From CAIXLI01 sp964587125 (GTDB taxonomy: Bacteria; Pseudomonadota; Alphaproteobacteria; UBA9219), in the NCBI GenBank assembly GCA_964587125.1, contig CAZPKC010000010.1:1-64000 (forward strand): a stretch of DNA of 64,000 bases, given 5' to 3'. Every line of letters starts with the position of its first letter. Positions within the stretch are counted from its first letter, which is position 1. Below the pieces are notes generated by a model. That model had not been told where the DNA came from and ran no database searches. It saw nothing but the letters and a program-made list of their open reading frames with translations. Made by a program: the position numbers and the translations under genes. Positions 1 through 6,799 of this stretch are shown piece by piece.

Positions 1-31
1 GTTTATAGAACAGACTCAACTTCAGCGTGGA

Positions 32-301
32 TCAAAAATCGGGGGGCAGGTCACTTCTATTCCAAAAAAGCTCCGCCGCGTGGCCGCTGTCTGATGGAAA
101 CAGAGCGGCATTGAGCGGTTTGGTCAGATTTGGGTCGTCGAGCCGCCCGATAATCTTTAGGCTCGCGTAGAAAGCTCCCTTTTCAAGCTGACTCAAATAA
201 CTACGGCTGATTCCGGCTTCGTAAGCGAGATCATCTTGAGACAGCCCTTTTTCGTTCCGCAAATGGCGCAAATTCGCTGCAAAGGTTTCCCGTAAGTCCA
301 T
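32..301 (-). CDS. XRE-family HTH regulator with aberrant C-terminus
   Basis: Small helix-turn-helix DNA-binding protein of about 89 residues. The XRE/Cro HTH occupies roughly residues 7-50, with the classic GLSQDDLAYEAGISRSYLSQ core near residues 19-38 and then LEKGAFYASLKIIGRL. After that point the sequence stops resembling the family, whose next helix normally continues as a short hydrophobic segment, so the 3' part may be rearranged. I placed the start at the internal Met (301) because it begins the conserved fold; an ORF extends 15 bases further upstream. It is divergent from the lipoprotein gene at 408 and has a palindrome just upstream, so autoregulation is likely. Its DNA targets are unknown. 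Confidence 0.7.
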   Translation of the reverse strand: MDLRETFAANLRHLRNEKGLSQDDLAYEAGISRSYLSQLEKGAFYASLKIIGRLDDPNLTKPLNAALFPSDSGHAAELFWNRSDLPPDF

Positions 302-320
302 GCGGGAATGACACAACAGA

Positions 321-352
321 TGTTCAAAATATACACCTCGATATATTGAACA
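321..352. promoter_or_regulatory. Palindromic operator-like site upstream of the XRE gene
   Basis: Perfect 7-base inverted repeat TGTTCAA (321-327) and TTGAACA (346-352), with A+T-rich inner bases that extend the symmetry. It lies 20 bases upstream of the XRE start and inside the divergent gap to the lipoprotein gene at 408. This is the usual position for an autorepressor operator. Assignment to this XRE protein is inference. Confidence 0.55.
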
Positions 353-407
353 AAATATAAATAGGAGTTATCGTTGGTTGAGTTCAACCTAATGGGAGAA
401 ACGTGTC

Positions 408-635
408 ATGAAGAAACTTCTTCCCGTCATTTTGGCGAGCTTTTTTCTGGCCGCCTGCGCAACGCCGGTAACGACGATGCAAAAGGGTAATTCCGTTGTG
501 ACATGCGGGGGAGGGACTGCTGGCTCGCTTACCGGTGGCTTGGTTGGGTACACGATTCAAGAAGGCCACGATCAGGATTGTGTGAAGGCGTATGCCACAC
601 AAGGATATAAGATAGTCACACCACACGGGGATTGA
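408..635 (+). CDS. Small putative lipoprotein
   Basis: A 75-residue protein with an N-terminal lipoprotein signal: a basic start, a hydrophobic stretch and the lipobox LAAC, with the lipidated Cys at residue 17. The mature part is about 59 residues with a Gly-rich segment (CGGGTAGSLTGGLVGY) like the glycine-zipper stretches of small outer-membrane lipoproteins, plus two further cysteines. A GGGAG ribosome site precedes the ATG. It is the first gene of a same-strand run of five small exported proteins. Function unknown. Confidence 0.7.
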   Translation: MKKLLPVILASFFLAACATPVTTMQKGNSVVTCGGGTAGSLTGGLVGYTIQEGHDQDCVKAYATQGYKIVTPHGD

Positions 636-693
636 CCCGCCCCTCGTTGCCCGCCCCAAACAGTCTGGCAGCTAAGACGAATTAATCGAGGCC

Positions 694-1158
694 ATGATGA
701 AAAAAGCATCCATTCAAACGGCCATAAGTCTTTTTCTTCTTCTTGCTTTTACCGCTTCCGTCCCGAGTCGGGTTTTAGGAGACCAGTATCTTGGAAATTT
801 AAGTGCGAATCCCTATGACCCAGATTCGTTGTCAAACGATTACGGTGCGGGCAACCCCTATAACGCGAACAGTCCAAATAACTCTTATGGTGAATATGGA
901 AATCCTTACAGCCCACACTCTGTAAATAATCCCTATGCGACGGACGCACCAAAACTATACGATCAAGAAGGAAACTATCACGGTCGATTGAGTTCCAATC
1001 CATATGATCCCGACTCTGTTTCTAATCCGTATGGAAAATATGGAAACCCTTATTCCCCCGATAGCATAAATAATCCGTATGGTGCAGGGAATCCTTATTC
1101 TTCCAGCAGTCCGATAAACCCCTATGGTCAAGGGATGGAAGTCTATGGAAGTGAATAA
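694..1158 (+). CDS. Secreted NPY-repeat protein
   Basis: A 154-residue protein with a signal peptide (about residues 1-29) and a mature region built almost entirely of short degenerate repeats of the type NPYxPDSxxNPYG and GNPYS. Repeats rich in Asn, Pro, Tyr, Ser and Gly fill residues 35-150. I know such short repeat proteins as conserved hypotheticals in many proteobacteria, without an assigned role. The composition suggests an extended, probably surface-exposed or periplasmic chain. The next gene begins before this one ends, so the two are probably co-transcribed. Confidence 0.7.
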   Translation: MMKKASIQTAISLFLLLAFTASVPSRVLGDQYLGNLSANPYDPDSLSNDYGAGNPYNANSPNNSYGEYGNPYSPHSVNNPYATDAPKLYDQEGNYHGRLSSNPYDPDSVSNPYGKYGNPYSPDSINNPYGAGNPYSSSSPINPYGQGMEVYGSE

Positions 1159-1627
1159 ACCCAATTCCTGTCTGCTGTTACTTTTTTTCCTTTTAGGATG
1201 TGCCTCACAAAATATGACATGGCACGATTTGACGGGCAATGGAAGAGGCACCGCACGGCTAAACATGGATTATGCTTCCTGCCAGCAAATACGAGAAAGC
1301 GTTCCGGCCACCATAACAAAGGGATATTGCCCAGCCTGCGCATTGATTAATGCGGGGACAACAATCACGAACAGAGATAACGCATTCAATAATTGTATGG
1401 AGGCGCGAGGCTGGGAACAAGCGCCAACGTCTGCTTCACCTCCTGCCGTTTCGTACGCCGCGTCATCACCCCCGCATGGATTTGTGCCTGTACCCAATGC
1501 TTCCTTGCAAATATGTTGCTCAGATCATGGCGGGCTTGCTTTGGATAAGTATGACGGGCGCATTTGCTCAAACGCGCATCTGCTTTGCGCTGATGATACG
1601 CCGTCGCTATGTGGCTGTGGTTATTGA
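1145..1627 (+). CDS. Cys-rich putative lipoprotein
   Basis: About 160 residues, starting inside the 3' end of the preceding gene. The start at 1145 puts a short polar segment before a hydrophobic core ending in the lipobox LLGC; an in-frame ATG at 1124 would only lengthen the leader. The mature protein has a cysteine-rich middle (GYCPACAL and NNCMEARGW) resembling small alphaproteobacterial lipoproteins, and a C-terminal segment with four more Cys-containing turns (ICCSDHGG, CSNAHLLCADD, CGCGY). The even spread of cysteines suggests disulfides in the periplasm. Function unknown. Confidence 0.6.
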   Translation: MEVNKPNSCLLLLFFLLGCASQNMTWHDLTGNGRGTARLNMDYASCQQIRESVPATITKGYCPACALINAGTTITNRDNAFNNCMEARGWEQAPTSASPPAVSYAASSPPHGFVPVPNASLQICCSDHGGLALDKYDGRICSNAHLLCADDTPSLCGCGY

Positions 1628-1650
1628 AAATCGACGCCGAGGAGGAAGTT

Positions 1651-1899
1651 ATGAAAGCTAAAATTTCTTGGATTGTCTTTATCCTGTTATCTCTGGCATT
1701 CGTTGCCCCCGCACACGCTGATGTTTATGTCCACGGGCATGTCTCAAAAAGCGGGAAATATGTTCAGCCCCATCATCGAACGTCCCCCGGACGTAATCCC
1801 TATAAGAATTATTCAACCAAAGGGAACGTGAATCCTTGGACGGGGAAAGAGGGGACAAAAAATCCTGCATTGCCTTGGAGAAAATCCCATGAAGAATAG
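1651..1899 (+). CDS. Small secreted protein
   Basis: An 82-residue protein with a clear cleavable signal peptide (KAKISWIVFILLSLAFVAPAHA). The short basic mature part carries GHVSKSGKYVQPHHRTSPG and NPYKNY-type motifs, a pattern seen in small proteins found next to phage or plasmid genes. The ATG at 1651 is chosen because GAGGAGG lies just before it; an ORF opens 42 bases earlier without such a site. It overlaps the next gene by 11 bases. Function unknown. Confidence 0.65.
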   Translation: MKAKISWIVFILLSLAFVAPAHADVYVHGHVSKSGKYVQPHHRTSPGRNPYKNYSTKGNVNPWTGKEGTKNPALPWRKSHEE

Positions 1900-2146
1900 C
1901 TTTCTGATTATGGTCTTTCTGACCTTGTTTGCCGTGCCCGCCTTCGCTCAGCAGGGAGACAATCTTATAGGGACTCGTGAACGTGCTTTTAATGACGGCA
2001 ACGTTAGGACGATCTATCAATTGCAGCAAAAGCTTGAAGCCCTGCGCCATGATTTTGTTCAAACGGCGAGTACGATATCCGGCTTTTACTGCCGCGGAAA
2101 GTCGATCAAGGCCGTAAAGGCAAGGCTTGGAACCCTTGCGCCATAA
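1889..2146 (+). CDS. Truncated or chimeric secreted protein
   Basis: An 85-residue ORF with a good signal peptide ending AVPAFA and a short mature region. From about base 2083 onwards the reading frame runs antisense through sequence whose opposite strand encodes a recognisable primase fragment (SKPCLYGLDRLSAAVKAGY). The C-terminal ~20 residues are therefore very likely not native, and the gene is probably a 5' fragment joined to the decayed element. It overlaps the preceding gene by 11 bases. Confidence 0.5.
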   Translation: MKNSFLIMVFLTLFAVPAFAQQGDNLIGTRERAFNDGNVRTIYQLQQKLEALRHDFVQTASTISGFYCRGKSIKAVKARLGTLAP

Positions 2147-2392
2147 AAACCTCTTGTCGCCAGTTAGGGCTACGCGAAAGCGGATACACGTCTCGTTTCC
2201 TGACTGGTCAAAATATGGAATCTTGACGACTGGCGCATCGTCGCGCCTGCTTTCACTGACGCCGACACCTTGCAGAAAAGGCGCGGGCAGTCCTTTGGAC
2301 TTAGCGTATGCCTCAAGGGTACAGCCAAGCGTTGCAGTGTTGCGCGTGTTTTCGGGGGGTATGGAACTTTTTCCCTCAATGGGATTAAACAT
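2083..2392 (-). pseudogene. Fragment of primase/Toprim-type element protein
   Basis: From the ATG at 2392 the minus strand reads a protein whose residues from about 20 on (EAYAKSKGLPAPFLQGVGVS, IPYFDQSG, RKGSKPCLYGL) match the N-terminal part of DNA primase/helicase proteins carried by integrative elements. The similarity stops abruptly after AVKAGY at about 2083, just where these proteins enter the Toprim (EGE) region. The frame stays open to 1679 by chance, with no family features. It begins five bases after the stop of the 2397-2777 gene, so the two were either consecutive genes or one gene split by a frameshift. Confidence 0.6.
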
Positions 2393-2396
2393 GGCT

Positions 2397-2777
2397 TTAT
2401 CCAAGATGCACCCCCATGCCGAGCATGACGGCAAGGCGGCGGGCGGCCTCACCCTGACCGACACCGACCAGATACGCCGCCAATGAAATAACGTCGCCGC
2501 CACTGTCGCCGGTCGCAAAATCGCTCCAACGCCCCGTTTGCAGATTGATTTTGAATGACCCTGCATGATGGTCAAGGCGTCGCGGATTGCGGGCAACCCA
2601 TTCATGCCCGATGTGCCTACCGTCCGGCAGCCAGCGTTGTAGAATCACCAGCAATGTGCCAAGCGCGGCGCGATTTATCGCTTGAAAATCGAGCCTGATA
2701 TTCTTAGAATAATTCCAAGGTTTTTGAGGGAGCGCCGCTTTTCCTGCTGGGGAGCGGCCTTCTTTTTTAGGCGGCAT
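2397..2777 (-). CDS. Primase-type N-terminal domain protein of an integrative element
   Basis: A 126-residue protein with the segments PDGRHIGHEWVARNPRR, GSFKINLQTGRWSDFATGD and GGDVISLAAYL. These are typical of the zinc-finger-less N-terminal region of replication primases in alphaproteobacterial integrative elements. Start chosen at 2777 because AAGGAGG precedes the ATG; it overlaps the end of the HTH gene by 11 bases. The next fragment downstream continues the same protein theme, so this is probably part of a broken primase unit. Confidence 0.55.
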   Translation of the reverse strand: MPPKKEGRSPAGKAALPQKPWNYSKNIRLDFQAINRAALGTLLVILQRWLPDGRHIGHEWVARNPRRLDHHAGSFKINLQTGRWSDFATGDSGGDVISLAAYLVGVGQGEAARRLAVMLGMGVHLG

Positions 2778-3012
2778 GTTCGCCTCCTTGGTCGGAAGTC
2801 GAGCGGCGCGGGGGCGTCGTTTTAGCCCGCGCCCAATTGAGCAAGGCCGCTTCTTCGTACAGTGGTTTTTTGCCAAAACTCACAAACTCAGGGCCGCCGC
2901 CGACGCAGCGCAATTTGCATAACGTTGTGGGGGCGGTCTTAAATCCAAGATGGGTTAGAAAGTCCGCCGCTGCTTTCGTGTCGCGGCGGGAAGGGATTGC
3001 TTCTTCGGTCAT
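2767..3012 (-). CDS. AlpA/excisionase-like HTH protein
   Basis: An 81-residue protein with the layout of helix-turn-helix proteins placed between integrase and primase in alphaproteobacterial elements: AADFLTHLGFKTAPTTLCKLRCVGGGPEFVSFGKK with a winged beta-hairpin (GGGP..VSFGKKPLY), then a helix (EEAALLNWARAK). Such proteins usually control excision or transcription of the element. It lies between the hypothetical gene at 3097 and the primase gene, with which it overlaps. Confidence 0.65.
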   Translation of the reverse strand: MTEEAIPSRRDTKAAADFLTHLGFKTAPTTLCKLRCVGGGPEFVSFGKKPLYEEAALLNWARAKTTPPRRSTSDQGGEHAA

Positions 3013-3096
3013 TGTATTTCCTCGCTGGAAGTTTCCGGCAACAATTGCCGTTACGAGGATATTTACGCCGATGCCCCGGATGATAAAATTCCGAGA

Positions 3097-3828
3097 TCAA
3101 AACTTTTTTGAATTTGATATAGGGATCGTGTTCCGTTTATACGCTGAAAGCGCTGAGGAAATGGTTGTCTTCGGGCTTTGTTTTGCGCCCGCTAATTTCT
3201 CCACCGCTTGAACGAAGCGATACAAAGGGCCGCCATCAGCGATTTTTCGTTTTCTGTCCAAAAATTTTTTGCACAAAATATCGTAAGTTTTGATTGCGGA
3301 TCGTAACAACGTTCCTTGGGGACTCACCCCACGGCGGGTTCCTCCTCGGCCAGAACAAACGGGAATTGTATTGGCGGCTTCTTTTGCTTGCTTAGCAAGC
3401 CATTGGAGACAAAACAGTGTCTCTGCCATCATTTTAATATTCTTTGCAGCGGTTTCTTCGGAGAAAGCCGTTTCTTTCGGAGAAAAAAGACCCGCTCGCA
3501 ACAACCAAAGCACTTTCTTATTTTCAACAACTTTTGCGGCTTTTTCGATAAATGACGCATTCCCCCAATCAGGAAGAGCCTTGGTTGCATTGTTGTCGAT
3601 GCCCAGCAGAAACAATAGTCTTCTTGCTGTGCTTTGAATAGTTACCAATCTGTTGCGTTCGCTTGACGGGACTTCTTCTTCGGAAGGAAGGGCCGAAATC
3701 GCCTGATATAGAGTACAGGCTGAGCGCACACGAGCGCGAAGGTCTTTTTGTCCTTCGTCGGATAAAGCCCCGAAAGCTTTTAAGACCGGAGTAATATCTT
3801 TATCCGAAAATTCTGGAAACGCATTCAT
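3097..3828 (-). CDS. Conserved hypothetical protein next to integrase
   Basis: A 243-residue, mostly helical, charged protein with no motif I can assign to a function. Its ATG overlaps the stop of the integrase fragment (ATGA), so it was translationally coupled to the integrase. The order integrase, hypothetical, HTH, primase is one I associate with alphaproteobacterial integrative elements. The reading frame looks intact. Confidence 0.55.
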   Translation of the reverse strand: MNAFPEFSDKDITPVLKAFGALSDEGQKDLRARVRSACTLYQAISALPSEEEVPSSERNRLVTIQSTARRLLFLLGIDNNATKALPDWGNASFIEKAAKVVENKKVLWLLRAGLFSPKETAFSEETAAKNIKMMAETLFCLQWLAKQAKEAANTIPVCSGRGGTRRGVSPQGTLLRSAIKTYDILCKKFLDRKRKIADGGPLYRFVQAVEKLAGAKQSPKTTISSALSAYKRNTIPISNSKKF

Positions 3829-4008
3829 GCCCGTTGCCTTTCCGGAAACTTGGAAATATTGCCCCCTTTTTCTTGTATGTTGTCGAGCAAACTTGCAATA
3901 TGCGTCGATACGCAGTTAGCGGCGGAAAGCAATGCACTATCTGGCAAGTGGCTGTAGCGGTTTGTCACACCCCGTGCCGTGTGTCCTAACAATCCGGCAA
4001 TCGTCAAC
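3825..4008 (-). pseudogene. Tyrosine integrase, C-terminal remnant
   Basis: About 60 codons encoding the end of a tyrosine recombinase: the helix TIAGLLGHTARGVTNRYSHL carries the conserved LGH histidine and the catalytic Tyr, followed by the usual amphipathic tail. The Arg, Lys and HxxR parts of the active site are absent. Upstream of about 4008 the sequence switches in a different frame to a reverse transcriptase fragment, so a deletion has removed most of the integrase. Confidence 0.7.
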
Positions 4009-4509
4009 GCCTAACAAAGAGCACCACAACTGATAAAGTTTTGCATGATCAATGTGTTCAAAAAAACCATGAATATCGAGAGCTATTGCCAAACATGGGG
4101 CTGCTTTTTGAATTGTAAAAAAAACATCACTTGCGTGGTGGATGTTGCACTTGCCGGATTTGGGGCGCTCTGGCACAGGTATTTTTCTGTAAGCAATTGC
4201 GACATCATCTATTCCTGCCTCTCTGAGTTTGTTCTCATAAAGAGGCAGTAGAATTTTCCGATAGGCCTGAAATATGGCTGAGTCTTTTCGGGATGCGTAC
4301 CGGATGTCCCGTTCTTTAACTTTACGGGGACGGCCCGCACGTTTGTCAATTGGGCCGCTAAAGCGATCAATTTTCTTTACATAGCCAAGAAACGGATAAA
4401 AGCAATTTTGTGCTACCGCTTGCGGGGAGTTAACAATCCTGAGAATTTCCTTTTCTTTTAGAAAAGTATCGAAATGGAGGTATCGTTTTTGCTCAATTTT
4501 TTCAATCAT
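4008..4509 (-). pseudogene. Reverse transcriptase, N-terminal fragment (defence-type RT-like)
   Basis: About 167 residues resembling the 5' part of bacterial unknown-group or defence-associated reverse transcriptases. Visible features are the N-terminal KRYLHFD and FYPFLGYVKK, the RPRKVKERDIRYASRKDS block (RT motif 1/2 region), IAYRKIPV, SGKCNIHHASDVF, and motif A with ALDIHGFFEHIDH carrying the first catalytic Asp at residue 145. Similarity ends after LWCSLLG at about 4008; the frame runs on to 3937 through integrase sequence in the wrong frame. The YxDD motif and thumb are missing, so the product cannot be an active RT. The N-terminus resembles DRT2-type RTs to me, but that subtype is a guess. 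Confidence 0.65.
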
Positions 4510-4907
4510 TTAAGTCTGAGAGGGGGTGGGCATTCGTATGACCTTACGATTACACCCACCCCACACCATATGTTAGCGAACGTGTTCCGCGTTCTGCCGG
4601 TCATGTTATCGAGTTATGTTATACTCTATGCGCCGCATTGTTATGCGGTGACAGAGACCATTCGCTCATGTTCAACTTTGCGGAGATTCCCGAGATGATT
4701 TATTCTCAGTTTATTCTCGCCTTCGAGCATTTAGCGCTTGGCGTTCTTAACACAACACTCCCCGGCCACAAGGACTGGGGATGCGTGTCACATAGGGTGT
4801 GCTAACAAGATTTCAAGGGGACATAATAAAATAATCGAATGTTTTTTATTTAAGTTAATTATCAACACGTTGTTTCACACAATCACTTGGCATTATTTTT
4901 CTTAAAC
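4510..4907 (-). other. Hairpin-rich non-coding region upstream of the RT fragment
   Basis: There is no convincing gene here. Several inverted repeats are visible: GGGGTGGG near 4523 pairs with CCCACCCC near 4555; CCGCAT/ATGCGG brackets a 4-base loop near 4632-4647; CCCC/GGGG brackets the bases near 4760-4780. An A+T-rich stretch at about 4825-4900 could hold a minus-strand promoter. Some defence RTs (DRT2, retrons) have a structured non-coding RNA immediately upstream of the RT gene, so this may be a remnant of one. That is inference only. Confidence 0.35.
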
Positions 4908-5372
4908 TTACAATTGAGGTGCTGTGGGTTTTGGCTTGAAGTTCAGAGCATTAACCGCCCTTCTCAGATAATCAGGCGCGTGTTTGCCATACACTTTCTC
5001 GACCATCGCTTCGCTATTGCCGAGAAGGCGTGCTACCTCGCGCAAAGGGACGCCGTCCATAACAAGCCACGTCGCCGCCGTATGACGAAGGACATGCGGG
5101 CTGGCTTTGATGTTGCAAGCTTTGCAGAGCCGCTCGAAAGCTTTCTTGACGGACTTTAGAGGCTTTCCGTTAAATTCGATCACATGGTCAGACTGAGCCA
5201 GCTCACGCGCTGTTAACAAGGACGCGTGAACCTCGTCGTTCATTGGTACAATGGCGCGGCGTTTATTGCCCCATCCGCGACCAAAGTTGATGATGCGTTG
5301 ATCCATATTGATTTGATCCCATGTCAAATCGAGAATGGCTCCCGAACGAGCGCCGGTGAACGTCACACTCAA
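4908..5372 (-). pseudogene. Second tyrosine integrase, catalytic-domain fragment
   Basis: About 154 codons covering most of a tyrosine recombinase catalytic domain: the Arg I motif GARSGAILDLTW, the HxxR box PHVLRHTAATW, and LLGNSEAMVEKVYGKH with the nucleophile Tyr; Asn stands where many relatives have His in the LGH motif. The N-terminal DNA-binding core is missing: upstream of about 5365 the family similarity stops in unrelated A+T-rich sequence. It differs from the fragment at 3825, so two independent integrases have left remains here. Probably non-functional. Confidence 0.7.
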
Positions 5373-5456
5373 TCATTAGTTTTGTGTAAACATTATTTGG
5401 AATAACTATAAATTTCTAAAATGACGGCTAATATATATAAAATATTAATTTTCCTG

Positions 5457-5490
5457 CTCTAATATATAGCTCGTATCGAGACAATTAGAG
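5457..5490. repeat. Nested inverted repeat near the island edge
   Basis: CTCTAAT (5457-5463) pairs with ATTAGAG (5484-5490), with an inner CTCG-tat-CGAG hairpin at 5470-5480. It lies in the roughly 250-base A+T-rich gap between the truncated integrase and the CheY-like gene. It could be an operator, a terminator-like hairpin or part of an attachment site; nothing decides between these. Confidence 0.4.
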
Positions 5491-5623
5491 CGCGCTTTAT
5501 AAGCTTTGAATCGGGTTTTTGACATCTTATGTGCTTAATGACGTTTAAGGCCGTCGCCTTTGCCGGGCATAGAAAAAGTATTTAATATCAGTTGGTTGTT
5601 GTCTTAAAGTTATGGAGGGATAA

Positions 5624-6040
5624 ATGAGTATTGTTGATTTAAAAGCTTTTGTGATCGACGATCAAAGGCCGATGCGTTCAATCATTCGCACATTCTTGTA
5701 TCAAATCGGGATCAAAAAAGTCGAGGAAGCGGACGACGGGAAAACCGCTCTTGAAAAGCTCAAGAAAGACGATGTTCAGCCGGATTTTATTCTTTGCGAT
5801 CTGCATATGGAAAAGATGAACGGAACGCAGTTTATTAAACTCCTTCGCAACGATGAGCAATACAAAACAAAGAGGGTGCCCGTCATTCTCGTAACGGGAG
5901 AGGACGATCGGGTTCTTCTTGAAGAATCGTGCGATGCGGGAGCGGTGGCCGTGCTTCCTAAGCCGTGTTCGTTGAAAGGCACCGCCCATGCGATAGGGGA
6001 AGCCATCGGTTTTATTTTGGAATATAACGGAGCGATTTGA
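5624..6040 (+). CDS. Stand-alone CheY-like response regulator
   Basis: A 138-residue single receiver domain with no output domain. The acidic pair D12/D13, phosphoacceptor D59 (CDLHMEKMNG), T91 and K113 (PKPC) are all in place, so it should be phosphorylatable. GGAGGG precedes the ATG at a good distance. No cognate histidine kinase is nearby. It may signal by protein-protein contact, as CheY and DivK do, but its partner is unknown. Confidence 0.85.
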   Translation: MSIVDLKAFVIDDQRPMRSIIRTFLYQIGIKKVEEADDGKTALEKLKKDDVQPDFILCDLHMEKMNGTQFIKLLRNDEQYKTKRVPVILVTGEDDRVLLEESCDAGAVAVLPKPCSLKGTAHAIGEAIGFILEYNGAI

Positions 6041-6066
6041 TCGTCGTCCGGCGTAGTGAGTTCTCT

Positions 6067-6246
6067 TTATTTTTTTATCTTCTGAATTGTCTTCGTCGTG
6101 CTTTGGCCTTCGACACTTTCCGTAAGGATGACTTTGCCGCCCCAACTCCGCGCTTTTTTTGCGCTGGAAAAGCACCCGCTTAGGGGTTTTTCCATAACGG
6201 GCACCGTCGAATTGACCCGACAAGAAGCAGCTTCGCGCCAAGCCAT
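6067..6246 (-). CDS. Possible small ORF, 59 residues
   Basis: On the minus strand, convergent with the CheY gene, an ATG at 6246 opens 59 codons beginning MAWREAASCRVNSTVPV and ending in a Lys-rich tail. The composition is protein-like, but the ribosome site is poor and I recognise no family. It could be a fragment or chance. The 6041-6469 stretch otherwise holds only the leader/terminator at 6337-6429. Confidence 0.2.
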   Translation of the reverse strand: MAWREAASCRVNSTVPVMEKPLSGCFSSAKKARSWGGKVILTESVEGQSTTKTIQKIKK

Positions 6247-6336
6247 TCCTTTTGGGGTTGCCTATACGATAGCTTCTGTATTATACTTGCCGTCCTGAAT
6301 CATTTTGAGGCGGCGAAAACGTGATAAATAAAAGAG

Positions 6337-6429
6337 TTGTAGTCCTGCTTTGGCGTTGTGTGCGGCGCGACCACTAGAGAGTCGCACGACCCCTCAACGC
6401 ATCCCGGCCCCTCCTTCAGGGGCTTTTTT
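6337..6429 (+). ncRNA. Candidate leader RNA or small RNA with terminator
   Basis: A plausible promoter (TTGAGG at 6306, 17-base spacer, A+T-rich -10) would start a transcript near 6337. The transcript would contain a hairpin GCGAC/GTCGC at 6367-6385, with an alternative GTGCG/CGCAC pairing, and end at the strong terminator at 6407-6429, 40 bases before the next ORF. Mutually exclusive stems ahead of a terminator in front of a gene followed by pyrC suggest transcription attenuation. A free-standing sRNA fits equally well. Confidence 0.35.
6407..6429 (+). terminator. Rho-independent terminator
   Basis: GCCCCT (6407-6412) pairs with AGGGGC (6418-6423) across a 5-base loop and is followed by six T residues. 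The structure is textbook and lies 40 bases before the ATG at 6470. Confidence 0.8.
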
Positions 6430-6469
6430 ATTGCCCAAAATCAACCCCATTGAAAAAGAGAAAAAAATG

Positions 6470-6784
6470 AACAGCGATCAAACTTTCCGCTCGGAAAACA
6501 AAAACCAAATTATCTCTTGCGACGCGACCGCCTTCCTCACGCGCCGGTCGCGCTTGGCAGAAGTGCAAACGGTGCTCGAAGGACGCGGCGTATTCTTGCC
6601 GTCCGGCCAGTGGTACTATTTTACCAAAGACTTTAAACGCGCCGCCCGGAACGTTTCGAAAAAACAAAGTCTTCCCGACGCTCCGCTCCCTATCGTTCAG
6701 ATATCCCCCGAAACGGCGAAAGAATGGGCGCAGAAATGGTGGATCGGCCGGAAGAAAAGCCTGTTTGCCAAGCCGACGCGGTAA
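6470..6784 (+). CDS. Conserved hypothetical protein upstream of pyrC
   Basis: A 104-residue basic protein. The start at 6470 is chosen because it follows a purine-rich ribosome site and avoids reading through the terminator hairpin, which an upstream in-frame start at 6350 would do. The middle (SRLAEVQTVLEGRGVFLPSGQWYYF) looks like a small folded domain; I cannot name a family. It ends 15 bases before pyrC, so the two are probably one transcript. Confidence 0.5.
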   Translation, partial: NSDQTFRSENKNQIISCDATAFLTRRSRLAEVQTVLEGRGVFLPSGQWYYFTKDFKRAARNVSKKQSLPDAPLPIVQISPETAKEWAQKWWIGRKKSLFAKPTR

Positions 6785-6799
6785 ATGTAGTTTGGGGGC

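Noticed and set aside
1679..2080. Continuation of the primase-fragment frame under the small secreted genes
   Set aside because: Similarity to primases ends at about 2083; the rest is antisense to signal-peptide genes.
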